NCBI GenBank assembly: GCA_900239685.1
Contig: OENT01000759.1
Location: forward strand, 4,508-68,507
Reading direction: 5' to 3'
Source of the DNA: Rotaria macrura
Lineage: Eukaryota; Rotifera; Eurotatoria; Philodinida; Philodinidae
Length of the DNA: 64,000 bases
Numbering within the stretch: position 1 is the first letter of the stretch; each line of letters starts with the position of its first letter. The notes beneath the pieces were generated by a model. That model was not told the origin of the DNA and made no database searches. It saw nothing but the letters and a program-made list of their open reading frames with translations. Position numbers and translations under genes: made by a program. Positions 22,742-35,200 of the stretch are shown one piece after another.

Positions 22742-22940
22742 TAGGGATGCACTGGTGAGAAAACGGTGAAGCTGGTAAGAATACGAAAAACCTACGGTGA
22801 AGGCCGGTGCATTAGTACGGCTGGATTATGTTAACAGAGAGTCGTCTGAATCGTAGAAGAAACCGGTCTTCACCATAGGTTGTTTCATCAGCTTATCGGC
22901 TTTCACCAGTCTTAACGATATGCTTGAAAGTGCATCCCTA
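22742..22940. mobile_element. hAT-type MITE with TAGGGATGCAC ends and 8-bp target duplication
   Basis: The 199-bp element has terminal inverted repeats TAGGGATGCAC. It is flanked by GTTCTAAA (22734-22741) and GTTCAAAA (22941-22948), an 8-bp duplication with one difference. Inner arms repeat GGTGAA and CACCGG/CCGGT-like words in inverted order. It is non-coding. Confidence 0.75.
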
Positions 22941-22948
22941 GTTCAAAA

Positions 22949-25002
22949 CAGTCAAAAATGTCCGAATTTTCTCTTTTGAACAAGTTATAAATTGACCCAT
23001 CCTCTAGCAGTCAGAAATGTGAAATTAAACCGTTTAAATGCGTTTCGGATTTCTGAGCTTCAAAGCGCAAAAATTCCGACAATTCTGTACTGCTGGGAAC
23101 TCGTTTAGCGAAAGAACTAAAGATATTCGTCGCGACGTGTAAAGTTTGTATTTTCTTCATTATTGAGAATGCCTTATAACGGGTTGCTCCGTATCCTAGT
23201 ATAGGTCAGACCAAAGGATCTAATCATTAGAGGATAGTCCACTTACGATTAGGCTAAACTTACGCGTAGCTAGCTATCTTAAAATTCACTACTGATGTTA
23301 AAGGGAAATTCTCGGAAAATAATTTCTGTAAGTACAACAACTCTTAGCTAATATTTTTTCGATATTTTATTGTTTCATTGAATAACCAGTGTAGCTCGTT
23401 CAGTTTCAGATAATATCTATCAATAATATTTAAAATTGTGATTTATATATTTATAAATATTTAGTTTAGAGATTTAAGAAACATCAGCTTCCGCCTTTTA
23501 GTATTTTCAACTAAAATGAAATATAACGCAACAAAATGGCAACTTCGCAGGTGTCGACACATCGTTGTTCTTCCTCGTTTATGATTTTCTTGAAGTGGAG
23601 TGACAACGGGAGAAATAGGACAGTAGCACTGGACCAGCTGAGTTACAGTTTATCCGCATCTGTACCATAGGTTAACTCTACTGTTAAAATGCACTGATTT
23701 CTTAAAATTCATCTATTAGATGCGTGAAAATGCGTTATAGCCAGATCAACTTGTTTATACACGTAGTCTTCTTTTTTCTGTGAACTGAACTACTTAAACG
23801 GGTTCTTTCTCTATTTTTTTTCCTTCAACGAATTAAAATAACGTTGTGGCGTTTATGTGACTGCCTGGGTAGCGAGGGATAGTTTTTTTCGTTCTATTCT
23901 TCGTCTACATAGAAGCGATCACAATAGTCTGATGGTGAATCAGAAATATAAATTGAAGGTAGGCTCACACCATACGTTTTACTGTAATATTATTAGAAGA
24001 AGTGATATTGTTCTATGGCAAAGGAGCAGACAACATGGCTTGAAGTATCTAATAGCATGTACCACTAGAACATTGAGCAAACGTTTTCAAAAAACAAGGT
24101 AGAACAAAAATTCTAAAATTATGCACTGTCAGAGGGAAGTTCATACTAATTAATAGATATAATGTAATACACGTAAAACTAATTTATGGAAGCTGATTGT
24201 ATGTCTATAGAGTCGAGTGTACTTTTTTCTGTTAGATATGCACTCAATTTCCATCTGATCTTGTTCTTCATATAGATCCTCCATGTCGCCTGTGAAAATC
24301 CATAACAACATGATTGGAAATTGATTATAATCAACAGCAATCCAAAAGTCAAAATTTTATCGATTATTCGCATTATATTTGGTTATAATCGATGGAAAAT
24401 TCCTGAAAAAAATTGACTATACTCGAAAATAATCATAATAGTCGATGAAACTTTGTTTGTTTTTGATTCTGAACGATTACTACCTTATATTTACCCTAAT
24501 TTTGTTTTCATGTTACCTACATGTTCAATAACTTTCCAAGTGCAATCAGTTGTAATTCCAATACGTTTATCGTCATCACCATAAAATGTCTTGCATGTCA
24601 TAATACAAGGAAGAAAGGATAATATAACTAGTTATCCCGGAATAAACCTGCATACGTAACATATGTGACTGCAGGTTTAATTAAGGAACGAAAATCAAGT
24701 TTGAAATTGTTTTCGAAAACCCTGAGACTTGAACTAACACCATTATTGTACGTTCATGTAAAGAGATAGTAATCTACGTTATGCGGTATAGATAGAGGAA
24801 TAGTAAAAGATTTGAATGGGAAATAACAATGTGAAAAATCCGTATATTTGTCAATGGTCTATGAAAGTAGAAGAGTATGCCATTATGAAATTATAATGAA
24901 TTTTAGAAAACCTATCGGCCATTCGTGCGTCTGATTCATCATCAGAATAATATACTCATTTCTATGTAGACGAGGAAAGAAAAGAAAAAAAAACTATCCC
25001 TC
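22949..25002. other. Gene-poor spacer within the large inverted repeat
   Basis: No gene is supported; the frame at 23857-24102 has no splice or family support. A small inverted repeat occurs around 24642-24680 (TAAACCTGCA ... TGCAGGTTTA). Confidence 0.4.
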
Positions 25003-25460
25003 ACTACCCATGTAACCAATAATGTTAAATAATATCCATTATTTGACATTATTTTTTATAAATAATATGCGTAATGTCATTATAATGCAACTTTTTTCAT
25101 GCATTATAATGTATTCTTTAAAAAATACTGCATTAAAATGCATTGATTTTGATCGAACCTTCGAAAGTTTTATCATTATTTCTTTGAAATGCATTACGAT
25201 GCGTGAAAAATTTGAGAAAAAAATGCATTATAATGTGCTGTAGTTCTGCAGTCTCTTAAGTAATTGCAATGCATTATTTCTCAAAACTTTCACGCATTTT
25301 AATACATTGCAAAGAAATAGTGATAAAACTTTCGAAGGTTCGATCAAAATCAATGCATTTCAATGCAATATTTTTTAAAGAATACATTATAATGCATGAA
25401 AAAGGTTGTATTATAATGACATTACGTACATTATTTTACATTAGTGGCTACATGGGTAGT
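25003..25460. mobile_element. Palindromic MITE-like element, TGCATT-rich
   Basis: The ends are ACTACCCATGTAACC and the complement of GGCTACATGGGTAGT. The two halves mirror each other over almost the whole length, for example AACCTTCGAAAGTTTTATCA and its complement TGATAAAACTTTCGAAGGTT. Open frames inside (25022-25243, 25269-25544) are artefacts of this palindrome. It abuts, and slightly overlaps, the right arm of the large inverted repeat. Confidence 0.75.
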
Positions 25461-26030
25461 CAAGGTTGTTGTCTCTATGCTTTCCATATTCTTATTCTTC
25501 CTGATAAATCTATCAAGAGGTACCTTCCATACATATTGAAGTAGGCAGAACTTTGGCTGGCTAGACAAAAACGCTTGTTAGAGCAAAGAAATATGCCATT
25601 CTTGAAAATAAACACCGATTCTTTGTCACCACGATGTGCAACAACAAACTCTTGGATANAGATTTGTTACAATTTTGTGTCTATCACTCCTTTATTGTTG
25701 ACATTTACACTATGATAACAAGTATTAAAAACGAACAGAAAGATAATACTGCAAAAAAGAATATTGCTAAACCTTTCACCAAGTATTTCATGATAACGTT
25801 AAGAAGATATAAAGTTGTTTATTCATATGTTAGCTTATTTTTTTCATCCTAAACGTTGAATATAAGACTTTTTCTATAGAAATGGAGCATGTGCAGGAGG
25901 TTTATATAGACATAAGAAGGAAAGAATGGCTACCTATTTTTCAACTGTGGAAAGATTCTTGTCGCTGTTCAATTAGTCGATAGAAAGATTCTCGGCTAAA
26001 TCTTCAGAAAAAAAGAATCTGGAAAGAATA
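25454..26030. repeat. Large inverted repeat, right arm
   Basis: This is the inverted copy of 22168-22670. It is longer by about 75 bp, located next to the N at 25659. Both arms end in the same CCGAGAATCTTTC-like outer segment. The arms are diverged by scattered substitutions, so they are separate genomic copies rather than one misread sequence, although an assembly artefact cannot be excluded. It is non-coding. Confidence 0.8.
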
Positions 26031-28160
26031 AACACAAGAATCTAGACTTGTGCCCATGGGAAAATTTATTGCAACTGGACGCGTTGCCAAATGAGTTTTA
26101 GCAGCGTGCGAAACGTCATTACATGGATGCGTTCGGATACAACTGAAATGAACCATCTGCCACGTGTAAACACACCTTTCAGAGGTATGTCAACGTTCCA
26201 TCACCTCTCTTGACGGGTTAAGATGCATCTGAAAGCCAAATGCGTTTCAATGCATCCAATATTGCTGTGAAACACCTGATGCATTCGAATGCGTTGGAAA
26301 CTAATATTAGGAAAAACGTTGGTCTTGTTCTAGTAGATTCGAACTAGCTATTTCATCATCGAGATCCCATAAAAGTCAACTCACTGCAGAGGCACTTTAT
26401 TAGAACAAGTGTTTTTTTTTATCACCTCTTAATATTATGCAGTGACCGAGGGTAGAAGAGAAGACCTATGATAAAAACTCAACAGACCTAAAACAATCAT
26501 CTCGATTGGCTAGGCAACAGTATTTCTCGATGTTTGTTTTGATTAGTCCGATTGAAATGATTACTTATAATCAGATAAAATAGCACGGAGATTAAAGAAA
26601 TCTCTAATTAAAAAAGATAGGGGAAGTAATAAGAACAAATGCTCGTAATAAATCATAGAAGAGGAAACGACTTATATTTTAAGTAAGTTGTGTTTTCAGT
26701 TATTATCAAGTTTTTTGAAGATCCTATACAGGGAACTACATACAACAAAATACTAAACTCTCATTTTATAGAGCGAAGATTGGCCATAAATGACTATAGT
26801 ATGAATAATTTATGTACTACGTTACTCTGCAAATGACATTTACTCATGTTAAACGATGTTCTCTTTTATTGCTCTAAGAGAAAGAAGTCAATGATTTCGT
26901 TTTATTCTGATTTCTCTGTCCTCAAAAAATATATAATCGTGTTACTTTTCAAAGACATGATTTATTTACTTCTCAACGAAATATTTAAGCTTCACGAATG
27001 TTGTGTTCTAATGCTACTCAAGTAATATTCTAGTGGAAAACTAGATTGGTAAACAAGATAATACATGCAGCTACATAAACTTATTATTCTGAACCATTTT
27101 TTTCTCATAGAACAGTGAAACTCGACAAAAATCAACGAAGGCATTTTTTTGCGCAATGTGGATATGGATAACTAATACGGTGTATTCCAATGAATAATTA
27201 CTCATGTTGACGGATACGTATGGTTTTCCACATAGAGCATTCAGCGAAATAAAATATATATAGTAAAAAAGGTGAAAATCGAAATTATATAACCAAGAAT
27301 CCAAGTTTTAGTGAGAGGATAAAAACTATTCTTGCTAAGTTTTATTATCAGTTGTTGTTGTTTCTAATTTTTTTAAATAATACATTAGACTGGCAAAGAA
27401 AGTAAATCTTTAGCTCGAGAAGACAAATAATGAATGATTCGTTTACTTTCAAATATTATTCTAAAAGTGTAAACCAATCCTTATAATGAAAAACTTCAGA
27501 AGAATATTATGTTTCCATCCTTATAAGATGAATAACATGTGCATTCTAAAAATTGAAAAATAATTATGAAGAATTCTTGTTGCAAACATTCGTGCTAAGT
27601 AATCAATGACTGACAAGAATGGTTGTGAGGAAAATCGAATCATTAAACTTTGCCAAGTAAATAACCAGAATTACGATATCATTGAAAAAATGAAATACAT
27701 TGAATGTTTTCATAAATTTTGCATCCATCAACACGATTTTTTTTATATAGTATCACCCTCCACTGGATGTTGAAAATAATCAAATAATTCCTCTTATTTA
27801 TATAAATGTAAAGATCATCTTTATCTATATTTCTTCAATAGTAAAGATTCACTTTTCATTATTTATATATTTCTAGAAAATAGTCGGTATTTTTATATTA
27901 TAAGTCTATAGTAAACCAACATTAATCATTATCTAACAACAACTTGAGAAGCTGCTATATCTAATAGTATCAAAAAAAAACTACACTAAATGCAGATAAT
28001 ACTATGAATAAATCAGTCAAATCATAAACTATTTTGAATATTTCAAAGCACTGTCAATGCATCTAAAGATGTCCCGTATCGAAAATTTCATAGATTTCAA
28101 TGTTTTGAAAGAGTTTTATCAATTGGAATAAACAACATGAAAGTATCTATTAACTTATAT
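26031..28160. other. Gene-poor stretch with ATGCGTT/ATGCATT-rich repeat
   Basis: 26070-26310 holds repeated GATGCGTT, AATGCGTT and GATGCATT words similar in style to 28165-28495. The rest shows no gene. The minus-strand frame at 27071-27304 lacks support. Confidence 0.4.
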
Positions 28161-28164
28161 TTAA

Positions 28165-28495
28165 AAGCGTAGGAACGCGTCTGCGCACTAGAGCATGATT
28201 CCGAATGCGCTTAGACGCATTTTCTCTTTATCATTAAGGAAAACGCTTGCTAAACTGGAGCGCATATGTCTATTAAAAGGAAGTAAAACGCGTTTTTTCC
28301 AGCAGCATCTTGTCAGGTGCGGCTAGATGCATTTTAAAGGGAATAGTGCCCGAACGCGTTCGTGTCTTGGATGTATCCAAATTCATTTGTGGGACGCGTC
28401 TGAATGCGTACGTGCCTGAGTTTTTAATTAAAACACATTAAGGTGTTCTTATAAACGCATTTAGACGCATTCCCTGTGCGTTTCGTTTTCACATG
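28165..28495. repeat. GCGTCTAGACGC-type palindromic repeat
   Basis: Palindromic words such as GAATGCGCTTAGACGCATT and AACGCATTTAGACGCATTCC recur near both ends in inverted orientation, with ACGCGT words between. The local GC is higher than the surroundings. It is probably a decayed non-autonomous element; exact ends are not fixed. Confidence 0.45.
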
Positions 28496-29272
28496 GATCA
28501 AGATTCTGTTTTCTTTCCTTTACTTGTGTACACATGAAAGAGAATTTTTTCTCTTCAACCTTTCAGTACGTAGAAACCACGTATATTTTTCTCTTTCCTA
28601 CAAATACTAATAAATCACCGTGAATAAATTATCTTATTTTTATTTCTATTGAATGATCGAATAAAAAATGTCGCTAGAAGGCTATCCAAGCATTTGAGAA
28701 ATGAGTCGTTTGATTTCCTCCATGGTGATCAGCGAATGACAAACGTTCCTACTCTGTTCTTAAAAATAAATTCTGAAATAACTCTGAAGTTATCGAAAAA
28801 TCCTTCGAAAGAAGTCTATTCATTAGCTTTTTATTCTGAACTAATTGATGCTTTTTATTGCGTGTTGAAAACAGGTTTCCTAGTTTTTTGACATTTTTAT
28901 GTAATAGAACGCGTCGAGTTCTATATCTGAGTAGTAGATAGACTTCTTCGGAAAATGTTGTGGTGCGAATCACGTGAGAAATAGTCAAATCTAGCTCTAA
29001 GATATCCGACGCCCAAAGTTTTGTATATTTAACAGAGTTTTTTGTTCAAAACAAACATTTCAATTCACACTATACAACTCTTCAGCCACGCGCTGTTTTT
29101 TTTTGTTTCGACAGTTGACTTTTACTTGTTTTAATCACACATCGATGTGTTTCTATTTTCGTTTACTTCTTTCTACCTTTCAGAGTCGTTTCTGTTCTTT
29201 GCTGAATGCTTGATATTGTTTGGTGTAAAAAATAACTTACTAAGAAACAATAATTTATTAGAACCGGAGCAA
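28496..29272. other. 5' flank of the giant gene
   Basis: Overlapping short frames on both strands (28649-28891 plus, 28749-28988 minus) arise from a local inverted repeat (GAAAGAAGTCTATTC/AGATAGACTTCTTC) and are not taken as genes. A good acceptor-like CTACCTTTCAG ends at about 29183, inside the open frame upstream of the chosen ATG. A non-coding or short coding 5' exon is therefore possible. Confidence 0.4.
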
Positions 29273-32200
29273 ATGTATGAGTCAATCTTAAATCATTTAT
29301 TTCTTCCACATCACTTACCGTCTTCCGCGAGCCATGATTTTTTAATTCAACACAACTATGAACATGAATATAAACTATTGGATTGCATGAAAGAATATCT
29401 GAATTCAGTAAAATACACTGATACACCAATTGTATTACCAGTAATTCAAATGCTTACGGATTGTATTGAACATTGGTCTTTCTTACAGAATTACCAAAAC
29501 TTTAATTTATCGAATATACAATGCACTCTTGCACAGCTAGAACCAGGAAGCTTCTTTCCTCTTTATTTTCACGCTCAAAATGCAGCAATTTTAATTGAAA
29601 TCGATAAAAATAACATTAATCAAGCATTGATTTCAGCTTGGCAAGTTTTACTACCATGTGACAACATTACTTCTTCTCTTACACCTCATTTGTCTTATTT
29701 TCCAGTCACAACATATAGATTGTACGATCGATCGCAACTGAATACCAAAGTTCATTGCGAATTGTTGATGGATTTTATGTTTAATACCATCGAATATTCC
29801 AAATCGTACAAGTCTTCTTGCAAATTCGATGAAATACGTGACGTAACAGAATCTCATTATGTATGTCAATGGTGGATTCGACATTTCAACAGAATAGACA
29901 TCGAGACCAACTCCAATCAATTTCCTCGATTTAAGAAAAAACATCGTGATCAAATTCGATGGAATAATTCATTGATACCTTTTCGACGCTCAGGCTTATG
30001 GATGACCATCAAGACTGTATGTCATACTATTCTAACCAAACATTTGGGACAAATTGGTACCATCGTTTACAAATTGTTTATCACTCAATTTCTTACTCAC
30101 ATCATTTACATTAGACATTCCAATACAGCCACTGATTTATTAGTTCATTGTATTCGAAAAATTGTACGACGATTGAATAAAATTGACGGTTTACTGTCGT
30201 CCATTGATTCAAATTCTATGAACGAATGGATTCAACTTTCGAAACAAGAAACACAAAATAAAATCGATCAAATTCTTTCAAAACTAAATTGGCAGAAATC
30301 CAATGAGATTAGTGAGACAAAGAGCCGGATATTGTCAGGAAATAATATAAATTTGAATGATTCTGAAATCTATCAACATTCATGTGTACAATTAAAGACT
30401 TATCTTAATAATGTCAATTCAAATCTAACACCTGGATCATTCTCATATATAAAAAATCTTGGTGCTCTTACAAATAATAATAAAGAAGATTATATACCTT
30501 CGTATGATATTTTAGTAAAACAAATGAATTATACATTTGTGACAGCTTTGACTCATATGGAAATTTGGATTCTATCCTGTTTAGAAGAATGGATAAATCG
30601 TCCATCACTGTTTATAGGCGGAAAAAATCGTTTCGAACTATTACTGAATTTCTTTGAAGAATATCAGACTCAAATGTTACAGTATTGTTGGACAGAGAAC
30701 GGTCCTACAGATCCGATGAGTTACAGCCAATTTATTCTAACGTCATTGACTATTATTTGTTGCATGCAAAAAAAACTATGTCAAGATAAAAGATTTGAAC
30801 GATTAAAACTACATTCTATACATATTCCCAATCTTTTGAATTTGTTCGAATTTTTGATCTTACCTAATCAAGAAGATATGATAAGAGCGCGTGATCTATA
30901 CTGTTTTTTTACTGAATTCAATAACAAACCATATCCTGATCTTTTAAACAATATAGAATCTGAGAATGCATTTGGCGTATATGTTGCTGATCACTCATCG
31001 GACATGAATAATAGCATAAATAGCATTCGAGCTAAGGCAGAACAAGACAAGAAGAATAAAATAAAAGAAGTCGACAATGCGAAGCAAAATTATACGCAGC
31101 TAATGAATATAGTAGATAATTCTTCTTGTGAATATATTACCAATCGTCATAATAAACAATGCAAACGATGTAAAACTCTAAAGCAAGCAAAAAGAATTCA
31201 AGTGAAGGTTTATGAATGTCCCATGCCGCTGGAACGAGAGAGTGCATTAGCCGTTATTTTTGAATTACGAATGCCTATTGAAATAAGATGTTATCGAGAT
31301 ATCCTTTGGCAATTTATAAATCGTCCTAAGCCACAACCGGAGAATCATATGTATGAGTGGCTAAGAGCTTCGTCTCATGAAAGCAAACTAATGACATTCT
31401 ATACCGGTCCCTATAAATGTACAGTCAAATTAGTATCTTCAACTAAATCCATAACTCAAACTCACTATTCTACTCCACCATCAATTGCATCCACGCCTGC
31501 CGAAGGCTTTTTATTCGAAAATAGTCTGAAGGTTCAAATCTCATCTATCCAACCAATCACATTGGAAGATGAATGTCGTATTTTGACGCCTCAACTTGAT
31601 CATCCAGATTATAAACAGTTACAATTTACTGTAAGCACTACACAATTCGCTCAAAATAACGTCATTGCTCAACTATCAAATTTTTCGTCACGCTTGAAAC
31701 CTTCACAACTGGTAGAATTCGGCTCATTTCGTTCCGGTCATCGTTTACAATGGTGGAATCTTTTGACTATTCTTGAAATGGATTCATTATCATTTGCTGA
31801 AGAGAGTGTAGCAATATTGATTATTCATTCAATATTACAATATGGTCCATGGATATCAAAAATAAGAACATCGTCTAATTTTTGGTGTCCAGAATCACAT
31901 CGACATTTATTAGATGATCATTTTGTCGATGAATTACTGTCAATGTTAGATCGTCATTTAGATGATTGTGAATTAAATTGGCAGAATGAATTGGTATTAG
32001 TTGTCATTACAATGATTACCATGAGAGTTTTAACCATTTGCAATTCAACACGAGAAAATGAGGTTACTAATTTAGCAATGAAATGTCGTAAAATTGGTGA
32101 GAAATGGATCGATCTCATTTCCAAATGCATTCAAACTATATCTCCATCAGCTTTTGATGAAGTGGAACAACTTCGCCTGAAAATGGTGAACGTTGGCGTT

Positions 32201-35200
32201 GCCTGTATTTTAACATTTTCAACAAATCAAAATAGAATCAAGTTTTTATTGTCATCGAATGAACATGTTGTGTCTTTACTAAAAGCAGCAACTACGGTCC
32301 ACGATAATCTTATATTAAGCAAGAATCAATCTCATATGGGCATTTTCATGAGAAATATTATGAGATTCAGTGAACGTACTTTAGTTATGATACACCCGAC
32401 AGTTACCGCATTTCTTCAAAAAACGTTCTATCAAAGTTTGAATGAATTTACGACTATCTACTGGGCAATCACTAGAAGAAAAGGTAGCATGAATGGACAA
32501 TGGAAAAAACGAACCAAGGATCTATATGACGGTTGGTACGATTGTCAATATGAGTCGAGATATATTTCAATAGATTGTATCCGAGGAACGTTTTTAATCG
32601 ATGGTATGACAATAGGCTTTTTACCTGAGAAGATCATTTTCAATGAATTATTTGTTCGTGTATTTGATGATCATATCTTTGAAGTTCAAGCAGCTGATTC
32701 ACCTAATACTTATGTTACTAAAAATTCATATCATGGTACTGGACTCGTGCAATATGAATTTTTTTTCAATGATCGAACTAATCAATTGATTATTAAAGAA
32801 CGATACACACAGTCGAATGCTATGTTTCAATTAATTCCTCATAGTTGTTTCGACAATGAACTACCAGATACGTTTGTTTCGAATCATAGTCATTGGTGGA
32901 ATGCTAAAGATCGGACAATCGAATTTCGACCCGTTCATTTTAAAGATATCAATTTTTTGACTAAGAAGTCCTACATATTATCACTAAAGACACAATATGT
33001 TACTACTACTGAGATAGGCAATACACAAATTTTGATAAATCAAACATCAACATTCTTTCAAAGTCTATTCAATCAATACTTTATTCGTCTGGATGATAAA
33101 CCGTACATATATATGATGCGAGATCATATTTCTCAAGCTGATGCCATGATTTATATTCATTTATCTCGTTTAGGAATTTCTTTCCAATGTAACACTAGAA
33201 CGAAAATAATTACGTCTCATGAGTATTCAGATATGTGCATTGACGAGCAGCAATGGTTGGGAACGTTAACCGGTTTGACATCGGGTCTTCTTTTGTCACC
33301 ATTGCCCGTCGAGAATGAAAGAATGGAACATTATCCATATAGAAAATTGCTCGTACCTTTTGGAGAAATTCAAAGTGAAAAAATAGACGACAATGGCCAT
33401 CATACTGTCACCATACAGCGATCATCGTCGATGTCGTTTCTACACCAATATTTTGTTTTCATTTTAAATGATCGATTAAAAATTCTTCAATCGACCGACA
33501 GTCCCATTGGCTGGTTGTATTTAGCATTGTTACATGCCATGACATCTCATCCCTTACCTGATCACTATACTGGAATGACTGGAATGGAACGTGCCTTTCA
33601 ATTATTAAATTCTGCTGGTTGTTGGTCAGATCAACCTTTTGATTCGCTCTCTTTAAATATATTAGGACAGATCGCTGCCATATCGCCTAAAGTAGATTAC
33701 TATCCAGAACATCTAACTTGTATGGAAAAAATCGATTGGAATACTAATGGTTTATCTTATTCTATGCAACATTTCGGTTACTATTTAATAGCAAAGAAAT
33801 TAATTGACAATAGTCAACAGTTGAACTTCCTATATTCACCGTCCACTTGTACTGATATGCCGAAATTATTCGAAGGAAAATTTTATAATGAATCAGTGTT
33901 GAAAAACCTCTATTGGGATTATCGAGATTCATATAATCCTCTAGCTAGATTACCAATAGAGATGGAAGAAAATATCCTGTGTACATTCCATTCAAAGCCG
34001 TATCAGTCTACTCCGAAAGATTGCTCACAGACAACAAACTACAATACTGTTCGTCCCATCGATGATATGTATAAAAGAGGTAATGCAAAGCTTGTAGACT
34101 GTTCAGAGAAGCATTGGTTACCCTTGTCACAATGGTTAAGTGATGAAAATCAATTGAAAAATATTTGGATTGGATTATTAAAAAAGATTCACTGTCTCAA
34201 AATAATAAAGTCTCAAGACACTGCAGACGAAATCGAACGATTTAACAAATTAATAGATTTTCTTTGTTACATATCCGGAAAGCAAAAGACCGAAACTTAT
34301 TATTTGCAATTGCTTAAAACATTACTGGAAATTCCTAATCCGTTCATGACAATTACCGTATTTCCTCTGTTTATTGAATATTTCAACATGGAAGAAATTT
34401 CACCTGTCAAAGGACGTATTAATTTATCAACTTGCCATCTTTCAGTGATACGAACACGAGTGATAGCAGAAGTCGAAGATTCTTGGCGGAATAATCGTGA
34501 CTATAAAGATAGTAGTGGATTGGTTACTTCTAATGAAGTAAACCAGATTAATCAATTATTAATGTCATGGCAAAATAACAGAAAACTTCGATTATTTTTA
34601 CAACTTTTTCAAAATCTCATATCTAGGATTCCTATAGAAAATTTTCATATCAAAGTATTATATAGTCCTCAAAACTTTGCAGTTGAACTAATTAAAGATC
34701 ACTATCAGATACAAGTCAAATCGAGCAATCAACTAATTGATCAAGAATTGTTACGAAAGGCTGCTGAAAAATTCCACCGTCCATATTCAGATCATTTCAA
34801 TAAACCAGCAATATCTTTTCAAACTACTAAACGACAGACGAAATTTCCTTATCAAATTTTTCCTTTCATCAGCAATAAAGACAATCCTCTCAATGAAATA
34901 GGAAACTATTTTAAAAAACACCTGGAAGAAAGTTGGGAAAAATTCATATTGGAACATCAAAGTCAAAGAACAGATGCTTCAATCGAGGAAATCGTTGAAT
35001 TACTTAACTGTTTGCGGGAAGAATCCACACAAAGCTGGAATGCATTGGTAAAATCTATCACAGAGTTCGATAAACAATTGTTCGATTCAGGTCTAACGTC
35101 ACGAATTACACCCACAACTCTCATTTCACATTTTCAACAAAAATTAGTTAAATCTAATTTGACTATCGCTCAGTTCACGTTACTTGGTGGTATTCTAGTC

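Noticed and set aside
25022..25544. Two Met-rich open frames
   Set aside because: They are products of the MITE palindrome, rich in TGCATT and lacking protein-like composition.
28649..28988. Overlapping frames on both strands upstream of the giant gene
   Set aside because: They arise from a short local inverted repeat and lack homology.
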